Assembly (NCBI GenBank): GCA_031282535.1
Contig: JAITDM010000098.1
Location: 1-7,201 of the forward strand
From: Oscillospiraceae bacterium
GTDB lineage: Bacteria > Bacillota > Clostridia > Oscillospirales > UBA929
Reading direction: 5' to 3'
DNA length: 7,201 nt
Shown: positions 1 through 6,795 of the stretch, in pieces
Position numbering within the stretch: position 1 is the first letter of the stretch
How the letters are laid out: each line of letters begins with the position of its first letter
Made by a program: the position numbers and the translations under genes
Notes under the pieces: generated by a model
What the model was told of the DNA's origin: nothing
Database searches by the model: none
Seen by the model: the letters and a program-made list of their open reading frames with translations, nothing else

Positions 1-66
1 GACCTCAGCAAAATCGCAGAAGCTGGTTCTTGTTTTCCAAGAAAGATTTTACATTTTTTGCGGCGG
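1..66. other. downstream flank of dnaE, no gene seen
   Basis: This short AT-richer stretch lies downstream of the dnaE stop codon. The only structure is a weak 6-bp inverted repeat (TTCTTG at 27-32, CAAGAA at 38-43, loop TTTTC). Neither strand has a T-run placed after it, so it is not called a terminator. In many Clostridia the next gene after dnaE is pfkA, but nothing here shows its start. Confidence 0.5.
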
Positions 67-3000
67 TTATTTCAGCACCACATTTTCGCCGCCGAACCAG
101 TCGGACAGTTCGCGCAGCAGGCGGGGGTCGGGGTTGCAGACGGCGCCGAGCCTCCGGCCGGTGTCGCTGTGGTAGAGAACCGTCTTCACCGTGCCGGGGA
201 ACATCGTGAGCAGCGCCGGCAGACGGGCGGCCTTCGGGTGGTCGCCGGACAGCCGGACAAACAGCGTCTGCGGCGGCGGAGGCGGTGCCGTCGCCGGCGC
301 CCCGTCCAGGGACTCGAAGTCGGCCAGCGGGCGCAGCTCGTCCACGAGGATCTGCGGCTCGCGGTCCTCGCGGACGCTGATCCGCCCCGTCACCACCGCG
401 GCGTGGTCGGCCTTGAGATAGGGCCCGCACCGGGCCAGCACCGACGCGAACACCAGCAGCTCAATGGTGGAAGCCGTCGTGTCCTCCAATGTGACGTAGG
501 CCATCAGAGAGTTGTTGCGGGTGGTCTTGGTGCGCACCGCGGTGAGCAGACCCGCCAGCGTCACGCGCTGCTCGTCCCGAAAGACCGTCGGCCCGCCCTC
601 CTGCGAAAAGTCGTTTAAAATCCGCCGCACCGGCACCGCGCCCGTGCGGCGCAATTCGTCCCGGTAGGCGTCCAGCGGATGCCCGGAGAGGAACAGCCCG
701 GTGTACTCCTTCTCTTTGGCCATGCGATCCCGCAGCGGAAGCTCCGGCACGTCCGGCAGCGGCCGCTCGGGGCGCTTGCCGCCGCCGTCAAAGCCGCTGA
801 ACCAGTCGATCTGCCCCTCCACATTCTTGCGGCGGGCGGACTCCAGGTCGTTCATGATGGGCTCGTACGCGGCGAGCAGCGCCGCGCGGGACGCGCCGAA
901 GCTGTCCATCGCGCCGCAGTAGATCAGACTCTCCGCGGCGCGCCGGTTGAGATCGGCGTCGAACATCCGCTCGCAGAAGGACTGGAGAGAGGTAAACGGC
1001 CCCCGCTCGGCCCGCTCGGCCATCAGGTCCCGGATCAGCGCCCGGCCGACGTTCTTCACGGCCACGAGACCAAACAAAATCCGGCCGTCCGGCCCGACCG
1101 TGAAACCGTCCTCCGAGGTGTTGACGTCGGGGGGACAGACGGAGATGCCCATCTCGCGGCACTCCGCGATGTATTCGGCGACCTTGGCGCTCCAGTCCAG
1201 CACGGAGGTCAGCAGCGCCGCCATGTATTCGCGGGGGTGGTGGCATTTCAGATACGCCGTCTGGTAGGCGATGATGGCGTAGGAGACGGCGTGCGCCTTG
1301 TTGAAGGCGTAGTTCGCAAAGTCCATGATCTCGTCGAAGATCGCCTCGGCGACGGCGGCGTCCACGCCGTTTGCCACGGCGCCGGGAATCCCCTCGGCGG
1401 CGTTGCCGCGGATGAAGTTCTCGCGCTCGCGCGCCAGTTCCTTCATCTTCTTCTTCGACATCGCGCGGCGCACCATGTCGGCCTTGCCCAGCGAAAATCC
1501 GGCCATCTTGCGGAAGATCTCGAGCACCTGCTCCTGATAGACGATGCAGCCGTACGTCACTTGCAGGATGTCCCGCAGCATCGGGTGCCGGTAGGAAACC
1601 TTCTCGGGGTGGTGCTTGCTCTCGATGAAACGGGGGATGGAGTCCATCGGGCCGGGCCTGAAGAGCGCCACGACCGCGGTGATGTCCTCGATCGACTGCG
1701 GCTGGAGCCCCACGCACACGCCGGTCATGCCGCCCGACTCGAGCTGGAAGACCCCGGAGGTCTTGCCGGCGACCAGCATCGCGAAGGTCTCCGCGTCGTT
1801 TTCCGGGATGTCGGAGAGACGAAACGCCGCGCCGCGGCGGCGGATCATGGTCTCGGCGTCGTGCAGCACGGTCAGGTTGCGCAGGCCGAGAAAGTCCATC
1901 TTGAGCAGCCCCAGCTCCTCCAGCGTGTTCATCGGAAACTGGGTGACAATGGCCTCGTCGTTTTTGGCCAGCGGCACATACTCGGAGACCGGACGGGCCG
2001 TGATCACGACGCCCGCGGCGTGGGTCGAGGCGTGCCGGGGCATGCCCTCCAGCGCCTGGGCCGTGCGGATCAGCTTGTCGATGCGGGGGTCGTCGCGGCA
2101 CATGTCCCGCAGCCCGGGGGAGAGCTTCAGGGCGTTTTCCAGCGTCATGTGGAGGGCGAAGGGGACGAGCTTGGCCACGACGTCCACCTCGGCGTAGGTG
2201 CAGCCCAGCGCGCGGCCCACATCCCGGACGGCGGCGCGGGCCGCCATCGTGCCGAAGGTGACGATCTGCGCCACATGGTCAAACCCGTACTTGCCGATGA
2301 CGTAGTCGATGACCTCCTGCCGGCGGATGTAGCAGAAGTCTATGTCGATGTCAGGCATGCTCACCCGCTCCGGGTTCAAAAAGCGCTCGAAGTACAGGTC
2401 GTACTTCATCGGGTCCACATCGGTGATCCCCAGGCAGTACGACACCATGCTGCCGGCGGCGGAGCCGCGCCCCGGCCCGACCGGGATCTCCCGGCTGCGC
2501 GCGAAGTCGATGAAGTCGCCGACGATGAGAAAGTAGTCGACAAACCCCATGCGCTCGATCATCTCAAGTTCGTAGGAGAGCCGCGCTCGGTAGGCGTCCG
2601 GCGGGTTAGAGTAGCGGCGGGCAAAGCCTTCGGAACTCTTTTGCCGCAAAAATGAGACGCTGTCGCTCTGCCCGTCCGGCAGCAGGAAACGGGGCAGATG
2701 GTGCGCGCCGAAGGTGAAGTCCACCCGGCAGCGGTCGGCGATGCGCCGCGTGTTGCGCACGGCCTCCGGGTACTCGGGAAAGAGCGCGGCCATCTCGTCG
2801 CCCGTCTTCACATAGAGCTCCTGGGAAGAAAACCGCATGCGGTCCGGGTCGTCGACGGTCTTGTTCATCTGGATGCACATGAGGACGTCCTGCGTGTAGG
2901 CGTCCTCGCGGGTCAGGTAGTGGGCGTCGTTCGTCACGACCAGCGGGATGCCCGTCTCCTTGTGGATCCGGAGGATCCCCGCCGCCGCCTCGGCCGACTC

Positions 3001-3543
3001 CGGCAGGCCGTGACTTTGGAGCTCCAAAAAGTAGTTGTCCGCCCCGAAGACGCCGCGGTACCACAGCGCGGTGTCGCGCGCCTCCTCGTAGCGGTTTTTG
3101 AGCAAAAGACGGGACACCTCGCCAAACAGGCAGGCAGAGAGAACGATCAGCCCCTCGGCATACTCGGCGAGAAGCGCCCGGTCGACGCGCGGTTTTATGT
3201 AAAACCCCTCGGAAAAACTCCGGCTGACCAGCCGGCAGAGGTTGCGGTACCCCGTCTCGTTCTCGCACAGCAGGATCAGGTGGCCCAGCTCCGCGTCCAG
3301 TTCGTGGATCCGGTCGCCCCGGCCGCGCGGGGCCACATAGACCTCGCAGCCGAGGATCGGCTGGATGCCGGCGGCCTTGGCCGCCTTGTAGAAGTCGACC
3401 ACGCCGTACATGACGCCGTGGTCGGTGATGGCCGCCGCGTCCTGGCCGATCTCCCGGAGGCGCGCCATCAGCCTGTCGATCCGGCAGGCCCCGTCCAACA
3501 GGCTGTATTCGGTGTGCAGGTGCAGGTGAACAAAATCAGTCAC
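67..3543 (-). CDS. dnaE: DNA polymerase III subunit alpha (DnaE)
   Basis: Replicative C-family DNA polymerase catalytic subunit of 1158 residues, close to the 1160 of E. coli DnaE; it has no PolC-type exonuclease insertion. Domains in order: PHP domain (about 3-280), with candidate metal ligands H8, H10, D17, H42, E67, H88, C138, D206 and H208 all present; polymerase palm with GRGSAAGS at 358-365, PDIDIDF at 397-403 (catalytic D400 and D402) and KMDFLGL with the third Asp at 550; fingers region with a FRPGPMDSIPRFIE block and FNKAHAVSYA; helix-hairpin-helix region near 815-850; a beta-clamp binding pentapeptide QIDWF at 911-915 (bases 799-813); and an OB fold from about 994. The chosen start is the GTG at 3541-3543, six bases after a GGGGAG ribosome binding site and directly before the conserved TDFVHLHLHTEYS. 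The frame stays open upstream to 3588, but that extension crosses the leader hairpin and matches no family sequence. It is the last gene of the minus-strand group. Confidence 0.97.
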   Translation of the reverse strand: MTDFVHLHLHTEYSLLDGACRIDRLMARLREIGQDAAAITDHGVMYGVVDFYKAAKAAGIQPILGCEVYVAPRGRGDRIHELDAELGHLILLCENETGYRNLCRLVSRSFSEGFYIKPRVDRALLAEYAEGLIVLSACLFGEVSRLLLKNRYEEARDTALWYRGVFGADNYFLELQSHGLPESAEAAAGILRIHKETGIPLVVTNDAHYLTREDAYTQDVLMCIQMNKTVDDPDRMRFSSQELYVKTGDEMAALFPEYPEAVRNTRRIADRCRVDFTFGAHHLPRFLLPDGQSDSVSFLRQKSSEGFARRYSNPPDAYRARLSYELEMIERMGFVDYFLIVGDFIDFARSREIPVGPGRGSAAGSMVSYCLGITDVDPMKYDLYFERFLNPERVSMPDIDIDFCYIRRQEVIDYVIGKYGFDHVAQIVTFGTMAARAAVRDVGRALGCTYAEVDVVAKLVPFALHMTLENALKLSPGLRDMCRDDPRIDKLIRTAQALEGMPRHASTHAAGVVITARPVSEYVPLAKNDEAIVTQFPMNTLEELGLLKMDFLGLRNLTVLHDAETMIRRRGAAFRLSDIPENDAETFAMLVAGKTSGVFQLESGGMTGVCVGLQPQSIEDITAVVALFRPGPMDSIPRFIESKHHPEKVSYRHPMLRDILQVTYGCIVYQEQVLEIFRKMAGFSLGKADMVRRAMSKKKMKELARERENFIRGNAAEGIPGAVANGVDAAVAEAIFDEIMDFANYAFNKAHAVSYAIIAYQTAYLKCHHPREYMAALLTSVLDWSAKVAEYIAECREMGISVCPPDVNTSEDGFTVGPDGRILFGLVAVKNVGRALIRDLMAERAERGPFTSLQSFCERMFDADLNRRAAESLIYCGAMDSFGASRAALLAAYEPIMNDLESARRKNVEGQIDWFSGFDGGGKRPERPLPDVPELPLRDRMAKEKEYTGLFLSGHPLDAYRDELRRTGAVPVRRILNDFSQEGGPTVFRDEQRVTLAGLLTAVRTKTTRNNSLMAYVTLEDTTASTIELLVFASVLARCGPYLKADHAAVVTGRISVREDREPQILVDELRPLADFESLDGAPATAPPPPPQTLFVRLSGDHPKAARLPALLTMFPGTVKTVLYHSDTGRRLGAVCNPDPRLLRELSDWFGGENVVLK

Positions 3544-3549
3544 GGCGTT

Positions 3550-3555
3550 CTCCCC
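3550..3555 (-). promoter_or_regulatory. ribosome binding site of dnaE
   Basis: GGGGAG on the minus strand sits six bases before the GTG at 3543. It decides the start, because the open frame continues 15 codons further upstream. Confidence 0.8.
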
Positions 3556-3559
3556 TAAC

Positions 3560-3581
3560 GTGGATTGCACCTGCAACCCAC
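3560..3581 (-). promoter_or_regulatory. leader hairpin abutting the dnaE ribosome binding site
   Basis: In the minus-strand transcript the arms GUGGGUUGC and GCAAUCCAC form a 9-bp stem around an AGGU loop. The stem ends four bases before the GGGGAG ribosome binding site. The single non-Watson-Crick position is a G-U wobble in the dnaE transcript but an A-C mismatch in the opposite transcript, so the fold favours the dnaE strand. A role in mRNA stability or translation control is inference; no known riboswitch or T-box feature is visible. Confidence 0.55.
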
Positions 3582-3599
3582 AACCCAAATTCTTGTTTT

Positions 3600-3624
3600 T
3601 TTGTTGCCGCTTCGCGGCAACAAA
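3600..3624. repeat. perfect 11-bp palindrome between whiA and dnaE
   Basis: The arms TTTGTTGCCGC (3600-3610) and GCGGCAACAAA (3614-3624) are exact reverse complements around a TTC loop. On the minus strand the centre reads GCGAAGC, a motif known for unusually stable DNA mini-hairpins. Reading from whiA towards dnaE, the stem is followed by an A-tract rather than a T-tract, and no T-run follows on the plus strand either, so it is not a canonical intrinsic terminator. It begins seven bases beyond the whiA stop codon. It could be an mRNA 3'-end protector, a processing site or a dispersed palindromic repeat. Confidence 0.75.
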
Positions 3625-3630
3625 GTGCCA

Positions 3631-4548
3631 TCAGGCGCCGCCGCGTTCCGTCTCCCGGGCCAGCGACGTCAATTTCCGCAGCCGGTGGTTGAGGCCGGAG
3701 CGGCCGAGCGGGGGGTCAAAGCGCGCGCAGAGCTCGGTCAGGGGCTGGTCCGGGTAGCGCAGACGCAGTTCGGCGGTCTCGCGCAGGGGCGCGGGCAGGG
3801 TCTCCCACAGCGGGCTGACGCGCAGGCGCTCGATGGCGCCGATCTGTTCCATCGAGGCCGCGACGGTCTTGCCGAGGTTGGCCGTCTCGCAGTTGACCTT
3901 CCGGTTGACCCGGTTGCGCAGGTCCTTCTCCACCTTGGTCTCCATCAGGGTGAGCGCGGCGCGCGGCGCGCCGATGGCGGTCAGAAAGTCCTCGATCTGC
4001 TCGCTGGCCTTCAGGTAGATCACATGGTGGCCGGCGCGCAGCGTGATGCGGGGCGTGAAGTCAAGGGCGCGCAGGAGCGCCAGCACCTCCCGGCTGAGCG
4101 GCCCGTGGGGGGTGGCGAGCTCCAGGTGATATTTGCGGTCCGGCCGCATCATCGAGCCGCCGGTGAGAAAGGCCCCGCGCACGAAGCTGCGCGTGCAGCA
4201 CTCGTCCTCCAGCACCGCGTTGTTCAGGTGCAGCGCGGCCGCGTCGGCGGCGCCGTACCCGAAGACCTCGCGCGCCGCGGAGAGCTTGGCCCGGTCCGAG
4301 AGCAGCAGCGTCGCCTTGCCGGCCGACGGCCCGTCGGCGGGGCGCCGGTCGAAATCAAACCCGAAAGCGGCGCGGCAGAGCGACGCCAGCCGCCCGGCCA
4401 CGGGCAGGCTCTCGGTGACGATCCGCATCTCCCGCGCCCGGAACGTGTGGCCGAACAGCAGCGCGCCGTAGATCTCCGCCTTGACGCAGCAGGGCCTGTC
4501 CGCCGGCAGGCGGCTGAGCTCCCGTTTTACCTCTGAAGAAAACGACAC
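3631..4548 (-). CDS. whiA: DNA-binding protein WhiA
   Basis: WhiA joins a degenerate LAGLIDADG homing-endonuclease-like fold to a C-terminal helix-turn-helix. It acts as a sporulation regulator in Streptomyces and as a chromosome or cell-division factor in Bacillus. The 305-residue product has the usual length. Visible marks are the N-terminal MSFSSEVKREL with the CC pair at 20-21, the relic endonuclease block around 120-144 (RSFVRGAFLTGGS followed by YHLEL), and a C-terminal domain with RVNRKVNCETANLGKTV (213-229) and the HTH signature PLTELCARFDPPLGRSGLNHR (begins at 269). The start is a GTG at 4546-4548, preceded four bases upstream by GGGGGTGA. The gene follows rapZ after 188 bases and precedes dnaE by 87. 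In most Firmicutes yvcK lies between rapZ and whiA; here it does not. The identification rests on strong motif agreement across the whole length. Confidence 0.96.
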   Translation of the reverse strand: MSFSSEVKRELSRLPADRPCCVKAEIYGALLFGHTFRAREMRIVTESLPVAGRLASLCRAAFGFDFDRRPADGPSAGKATLLLSDRAKLSAAREVFGYGAADAAALHLNNAVLEDECCTRSFVRGAFLTGGSMMRPDRKYHLELATPHGPLSREVLALLRALDFTPRITLRAGHHVIYLKASEQIEDFLTAIGAPRAALTLMETKVEKDLRNRVNRKVNCETANLGKTVAASMEQIGAIERLRVSPLWETLPAPLRETAELRLRYPDQPLTELCARFDPPLGRSGLNHRLRKLTSLARETERGGA

Positions 4549-4552
4549 GGGT

Positions 4553-4560
4553 TCACCCCC
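4553..4560 (-). promoter_or_regulatory. ribosome binding site of whiA
   Basis: GGGGGTGA on the minus strand differs from the GGAGGTGA complement of the 16S rRNA tail at one base. It lies four bases before the GTG start, which supports that non-ATG start. Confidence 0.7.
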
Positions 4561-4626
4561 GATCCTCTGACGGTTTTAGGAACTGGAGAATAATAAGTTG
4601 CAACATATGACGCAGGGATTTCGCGT

Positions 4627-4680
4627 CCCGGCAAGGCGCCGGGTTCCGGTAATACTTTGTGTATTGCCGGGTTCCGGCAA
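4627..4680. repeat. nested GC-rich inverted and direct repeats between rapZ and whiA
   Basis: Three overlapping structures share this segment: CCCGGC/GCCGGG (4627-4632 and 4638-4643, loop of five); CCGGTAATAC/GTATTGCCGG (4646-4655 and 4661-4670, loop TTTGT), a 10-bp stem that is fully paired with one U-G wobble only on the plus strand; and TTGCCGG/CCGGCAA (4664-4670 and 4674-4680, loop GTT), a perfect 7-bp stem. The last two compete for the same bases. The 15-bp unit GCCGGGTTCCGGYAA occurs twice, at 4638-4652 and 4666-4680. No T-run follows any stem on either strand, so none is called a terminator. The make-up suggests a small palindromic repeat element or a relic of one. The rest of the 188-nt gap (4549-4626 and 4681-4736) is more AT-rich and shows no convincing promoter or gene. 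Confidence 0.65.
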
Positions 4681-4736
4681 CGATGCCGGGGCATGAAATA
4701 CCAAGTCAGATGTGCAGGTTATTGTTTGACAGTTCC

Positions 4737-5597
4737 TTACCCTCTGGCGATGTCCCGATGGGTCAGCGTGGCGCGGTAGCCGATCTCCCCGACATACTCG
4801 TACAGCATCCGGGCGATGGTCACCGAGCGGTGGCGGCCGCCCGTGCAGCCGATGGAGATGACGAGGGAGGTCTTGCCCTCCTCGATGTACTGGGGCAGCA
4901 AAAAGGTGATCAGCCCCCGCAGCAAGGAAAAGAACTCCTGTGTCTCCGGAAACCGGTTCACATAGGAGAAGACCTCCTCGTCGTTGCCGGTGAGCGGGCG
5001 GAGCTCGTACACGTGGAAGGGGTTGGGCAGAAAGCGCACGTCGAACACGAGGTCCGAGTCGCGCGGGACCCCGTATTTAAAGCCGAACGAGCCGATCATG
5101 ACCACCATGACCCGGGCCTGCGGGCCGTCGGAGAACAGGTCGCGCAGGTGGTCTCGGAGCTGGTTGGTCGTCATGACGGAGGTGTTCACAATGTAGTCCG
5201 CCTGGCTGCGCACGGTCTCCAGCATGTGGTATTCGTGCGCGACGGTGTCTTCCATCGGCTGCCCGTCTACGGCCAGCGGGTGGCGGCGGCGGGTGGCCTT
5301 GTAGCGCTGCATGATGACCTCGGGGCTGGCCTCCACAAAGAGGATCTGGTACCCGCACGCCAGCTCCGACAGTTCCCCGAGGGCCTGGAACAGCTCGTCG
5401 AAGGAGCGGTTGGAGCGCACGTCCGTCACCAGTGCCACGCGGTCGTACTTGCCTTCGGAGGCCATGCACAGTTCGGCAAACCGTGGGATCAGCTGCACCG
5501 GCATGTTGTCCACGCAGAAGTAGCCCATGTCTTCGAGCAGCGTGGCCACCTGGCTTTTGCCGGCCCCCGACAGGCCCGACACAACGAGAAATTTCAT
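4737..5597 (-). CDS. rapZ: RNase adapter / nucleotide-binding protein RapZ (YvcJ)
   Basis: P-loop protein of 286 residues, the usual family length (E. coli 284, B. subtilis YvcJ 295). In E. coli RapZ binds glucosamine-6-phosphate and steers RNase E to the sRNA GlmZ. Firmicutes lack GlmZ, and their YvcJ is a nucleotide-binding NTPase whose target is less clear. Visible motifs: Walker A GLSGAGKS at 8-15, GYFCVDNMP at 25-33 and TDVRSNR at 58-64 in the N-terminal kinase-like domain; in the C-terminal domain GSFGFKYG, FLPNPF and the family hallmark GCTGGRHRSV at 250-259. C251 and H256 there align with E. coli residues in the metabolite/RNA-sensing domain. The start is the ATG at 5595-5597, eight bases after GAGGGGG. 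A GTG at 5622-5624 would add nine residues that are not conserved. The gene begins 45 bases after murB ends, consistent with one transcript. Confidence 0.96.
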   Translation of the reverse strand: MKFLVVSGLSGAGKSQVATLLEDMGYFCVDNMPVQLIPRFAELCMASEGKYDRVALVTDVRSNRSFDELFQALGELSELACGYQILFVEASPEVIMQRYKATRRRHPLAVDGQPMEDTVAHEYHMLETVRSQADYIVNTSVMTTNQLRDHLRDLFSDGPQARVMVVMIGSFGFKYGVPRDSDLVFDVRFLPNPFHVYELRPLTGNDEEVFSYVNRFPETQEFFSLLRGLITFLLPQYIEEGKTSLVISIGCTGGRHRSVTIARMLYEYVGEIGYRATLTHRDIARG

Positions 5598-5605
5598 CAC
5601 ACGTT

Positions 5606-5612
5606 CCCCCTC
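5606..5612 (-). promoter_or_regulatory. ribosome binding site of rapZ
   Basis: GAGGGGG on the minus strand lies eight bases before the ATG at 5597 and favours it over the in-frame upstream GTG at 5624. Confidence 0.65.
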
Positions 5613-5642
5613 GCGCGGCGCCACCGGCGCCCCGACCCTCCG

Positions 5643-6572
5643 TTAGGCCGGCGCCCCGGCGCCGAAGTCGCCCACCAGGCCGATCTCCGGCTCCAGCTGC
5701 ACGCCTGTCTCGGCGCGCACCCGCGTTTGAATCTGTTCGATCAGCCGGCGCACATCTTCGCAGGTGGCCCCGCCGCTGTTGACGATGAATCCGGCGTGTT
5801 TGTCCGACACCGCCGCCCCGCCGACGCGGGCGCCCTTCAGGCCGCAGGCCTCGATCAGGGGTGCGGCGTGCCCGCCCAGCGGCCGTTTGAACACGCTGCC
5901 CGCGCTGGGTAGGTCCAGCGGCTGGGCGGCGCGGCGGCGCGCGTTCAGCGCCTCGGTCTCCGCGCGGATCGCATCCGGATCCCCGGGGGTCAGCGTCAGC
6001 GTGATCTCCAGGGCGAAGGATCCGCCGTGGTCGGTGAAGAAGCTGTGGCGGTAAGAGAATGCGTGGGCGGGTCCGGCCAGCACGCCGAACTGGCCCGCTG
6101 CGTTCACATACGAGGTGCGCCGCACCACGCGGCTCATCTCGCCGTCGTAGGCGCCGGCGTTCATACAGACGGCGCCGCCCACCGTGCCGGGGATGCCGTG
6201 GGCGAAGGCCAAACCGGAGAGCCCCCACCGCGCCGCCGCCGAGGCCAGCGCGGAGAGCAGCACGCCGCAGCCGGCGACGATTTCGCGCTCGCCGCTGCGC
6301 CTGAGGCCGGCCAGGCCGCTGTGCGTCTTGACGACGAGGCCGCGCACGCCCTGGTCGCTGACCAGCAGATTGGTGCCGTTGCCCATGAGCAGCACCGGCG
6401 TCTCCCGCCGGCGGGCCAGCGCGAGCAGCGCGGCCAGGGCCGCCGGGCTGCCCGGCAGCGCCATCAGATCGGCCGGACCGCCGATCGCAAAGGAGGTGTG
6501 GCGGCGCATCGGCTCGTCGGCCAGCACCGTCATGTCGGGGCACACATCGAGGATGTCCTGACGTTCAAGCAA
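5643..6572 (-). CDS. murB: UDP-N-acetylenolpyruvoylglucosamine reductase (MurB)
   Basis: Cytosolic FAD enzyme that reduces UDP-GlcNAc-enolpyruvate to UDP-N-acetylmuramate with NADPH, the second committed step of peptidoglycan precursor synthesis. The 309-residue length fits the shorter Gram-positive type. Visible motifs: HTSFAIGGPAD at 25-35, GNGTNLLVSD at 64-73 and GIPGTVGGAVCMNAGAY at 126-142, all FAD-binding; YRHSFF at 174-179 with the catalytic-region arginine R175; SAGSVFKRP at 223-231 with the proton-donor serine S226; and LEPEI at 293-297 with the conserved glutamate. The start is a TTG at 6570-6572, seven bases after GGGAGGG; no ATG or GTG lies near with a better site. It is the first gene of the minus-strand group. 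Adjacency of murB to rapZ and whiA is common in Clostridia and ties this cluster to envelope metabolism. Confidence 0.97.
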   Translation of the reverse strand: MLERQDILDVCPDMTVLADEPMRRHTSFAIGGPADLMALPGSPAALAALLALARRRETPVLLMGNGTNLLVSDQGVRGLVVKTHSGLAGLRRSGEREIVAGCGVLLSALASAAARWGLSGLAFAHGIPGTVGGAVCMNAGAYDGEMSRVVRRTSYVNAAGQFGVLAGPAHAFSYRHSFFTDHGGSFALEITLTLTPGDPDAIRAETEALNARRRAAQPLDLPSAGSVFKRPLGGHAAPLIEACGLKGARVGGAAVSDKHAGFIVNSGGATCEDVRRLIEQIQTRVRAETGVQLEPEIGLVGDFGAGAPA

Positions 6573-6579
6573 AGAATGA

Positions 6580-6586
6580 CCCTCCC
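6580..6586 (-). promoter_or_regulatory. ribosome binding site of murB
   Basis: GGGAGGG on the minus strand is seven bases from the TTG start codon and is the main support for that rare start. Confidence 0.75.
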
Positions 6587-6634
6587 GAAATATGTCAAAA
6601 TGTGGAATTTATACAAGGCGACCCGCGCGCCGAA

Positions 6635-6660
6635 GCCCGCGCCGTCCGGGCCGCACGGGC
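6635..6660 (-). promoter_or_regulatory. GC-rich hairpin in the murB leader
   Basis: The arms GCCCGUGC and GCGCGGGC form an 8-bp stem in the murB-direction transcript, with one U-G wobble and a ten-base loop. In the plus-direction transcript the same position is a C-A mismatch. It lies near the 5' end of the predicted leader, well upstream of the ribosome binding site, so it more likely protects the mRNA end than blocks translation. That function is inference. Confidence 0.45.
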
Positions 6661-6672
6661 AAGACCGATCTT

Positions 6673-6681
6673 ATTATACCA
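6673..6681 (-). promoter_or_regulatory. extended -10 promoter of the murB-rapZ-whiA-dnaE group
   Basis: The minus strand reads TGGTATAAT, a perfect TATAAT with the TGn extension that lowers the need for a -35 box. The -35 position at 17-nt spacing is TTCTAT, a poor match. Transcription would begin near 6666, giving a leader of about 95 nt to the murB start. It is the only good promoter match seen upstream of murB on this strand. Confidence 0.6.
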
Positions 6682-6719
6682 AACGCAGGCGAAAAATAGA
6701 AGGAGAGAATTTTGTCGTG

Positions 6720-6746
6720 TGTGTCAGGGGGGCGTAGTTTGACACA
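6720..6746. repeat. 7-bp inverted repeat with 13-nt spacer
   Basis: TGTGTCA (6720-6726) and TGACACA (6740-6746) are exact reverse complements. The spacer contains a run of G. The pair sits upstream of the murB promoter and directly before the tandem repeats. It could be an operator-like site, the edge of the repeat block, or chance. Confidence 0.4.
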
Positions 6747-6774
6747 ATTGAGAATGGAGAATTGAGAATTGAGA
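6747..6774 (+). repeat. tandem 7-bp repeat, ATTGAGA, four units
   Basis: Units lie at 6747-6753, 6754-6760 (variant ATGGAGA), 6761-6767 and 6768-6774, ending in ATTTTT. From memory, strings of this kind (on the other strand AATTCTCAATTCTCC) recur between genes in gut Clostridia next to hairpin repeats like the one just downstream. No coding use is likely. Confidence 0.8.
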
Positions 6775-6795
6775 ATTTTTCCGTCTGTGCGGTGT

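Noticed and set aside
27..43. Possible terminator after dnaE
   Set aside because: The stem is only 6 bp, A/T-rich, and has no following T-run in the dnaE direction.
679..2655. Long plus-strand open frame of 658 codons opposite dnaE
   Set aside because: It lies entirely antisense to a clearly conserved dnaE. Its composition (rich in Arg, Gly, Ala, Val, His and Asp with no domain pattern) is what GC-rich DNA produces by chance on the reverse strand.
3596..3624. Possible intrinsic terminator after whiA
   Set aside because: The hairpin is strong, but the T-run lies on the wrong side: in the gene direction the stem is followed by A residues, and on the plus strand the T-run precedes it.
4590..4618. 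Possible promoter for whiA (minus-strand TATTAT)
   Set aside because: The -10 match is fair, but the -35 position at 17-nt spacing is unrelated to consensus and there is no TGn extension. Such A/T matches are expected by chance in this AT-richer gap.
5077..6543. Minus-strand open frame of 488 codons overlapping rapZ and murB
   Set aside because: It is an out-of-frame shadow of two well-supported genes, with an Arg/Gly/Pro-rich sequence and no motifs.
6747..6774. CRISPR-like array
   Set aside because: The units are 7 bp and contiguous with no spacers, so this is a simple tandem repeat.
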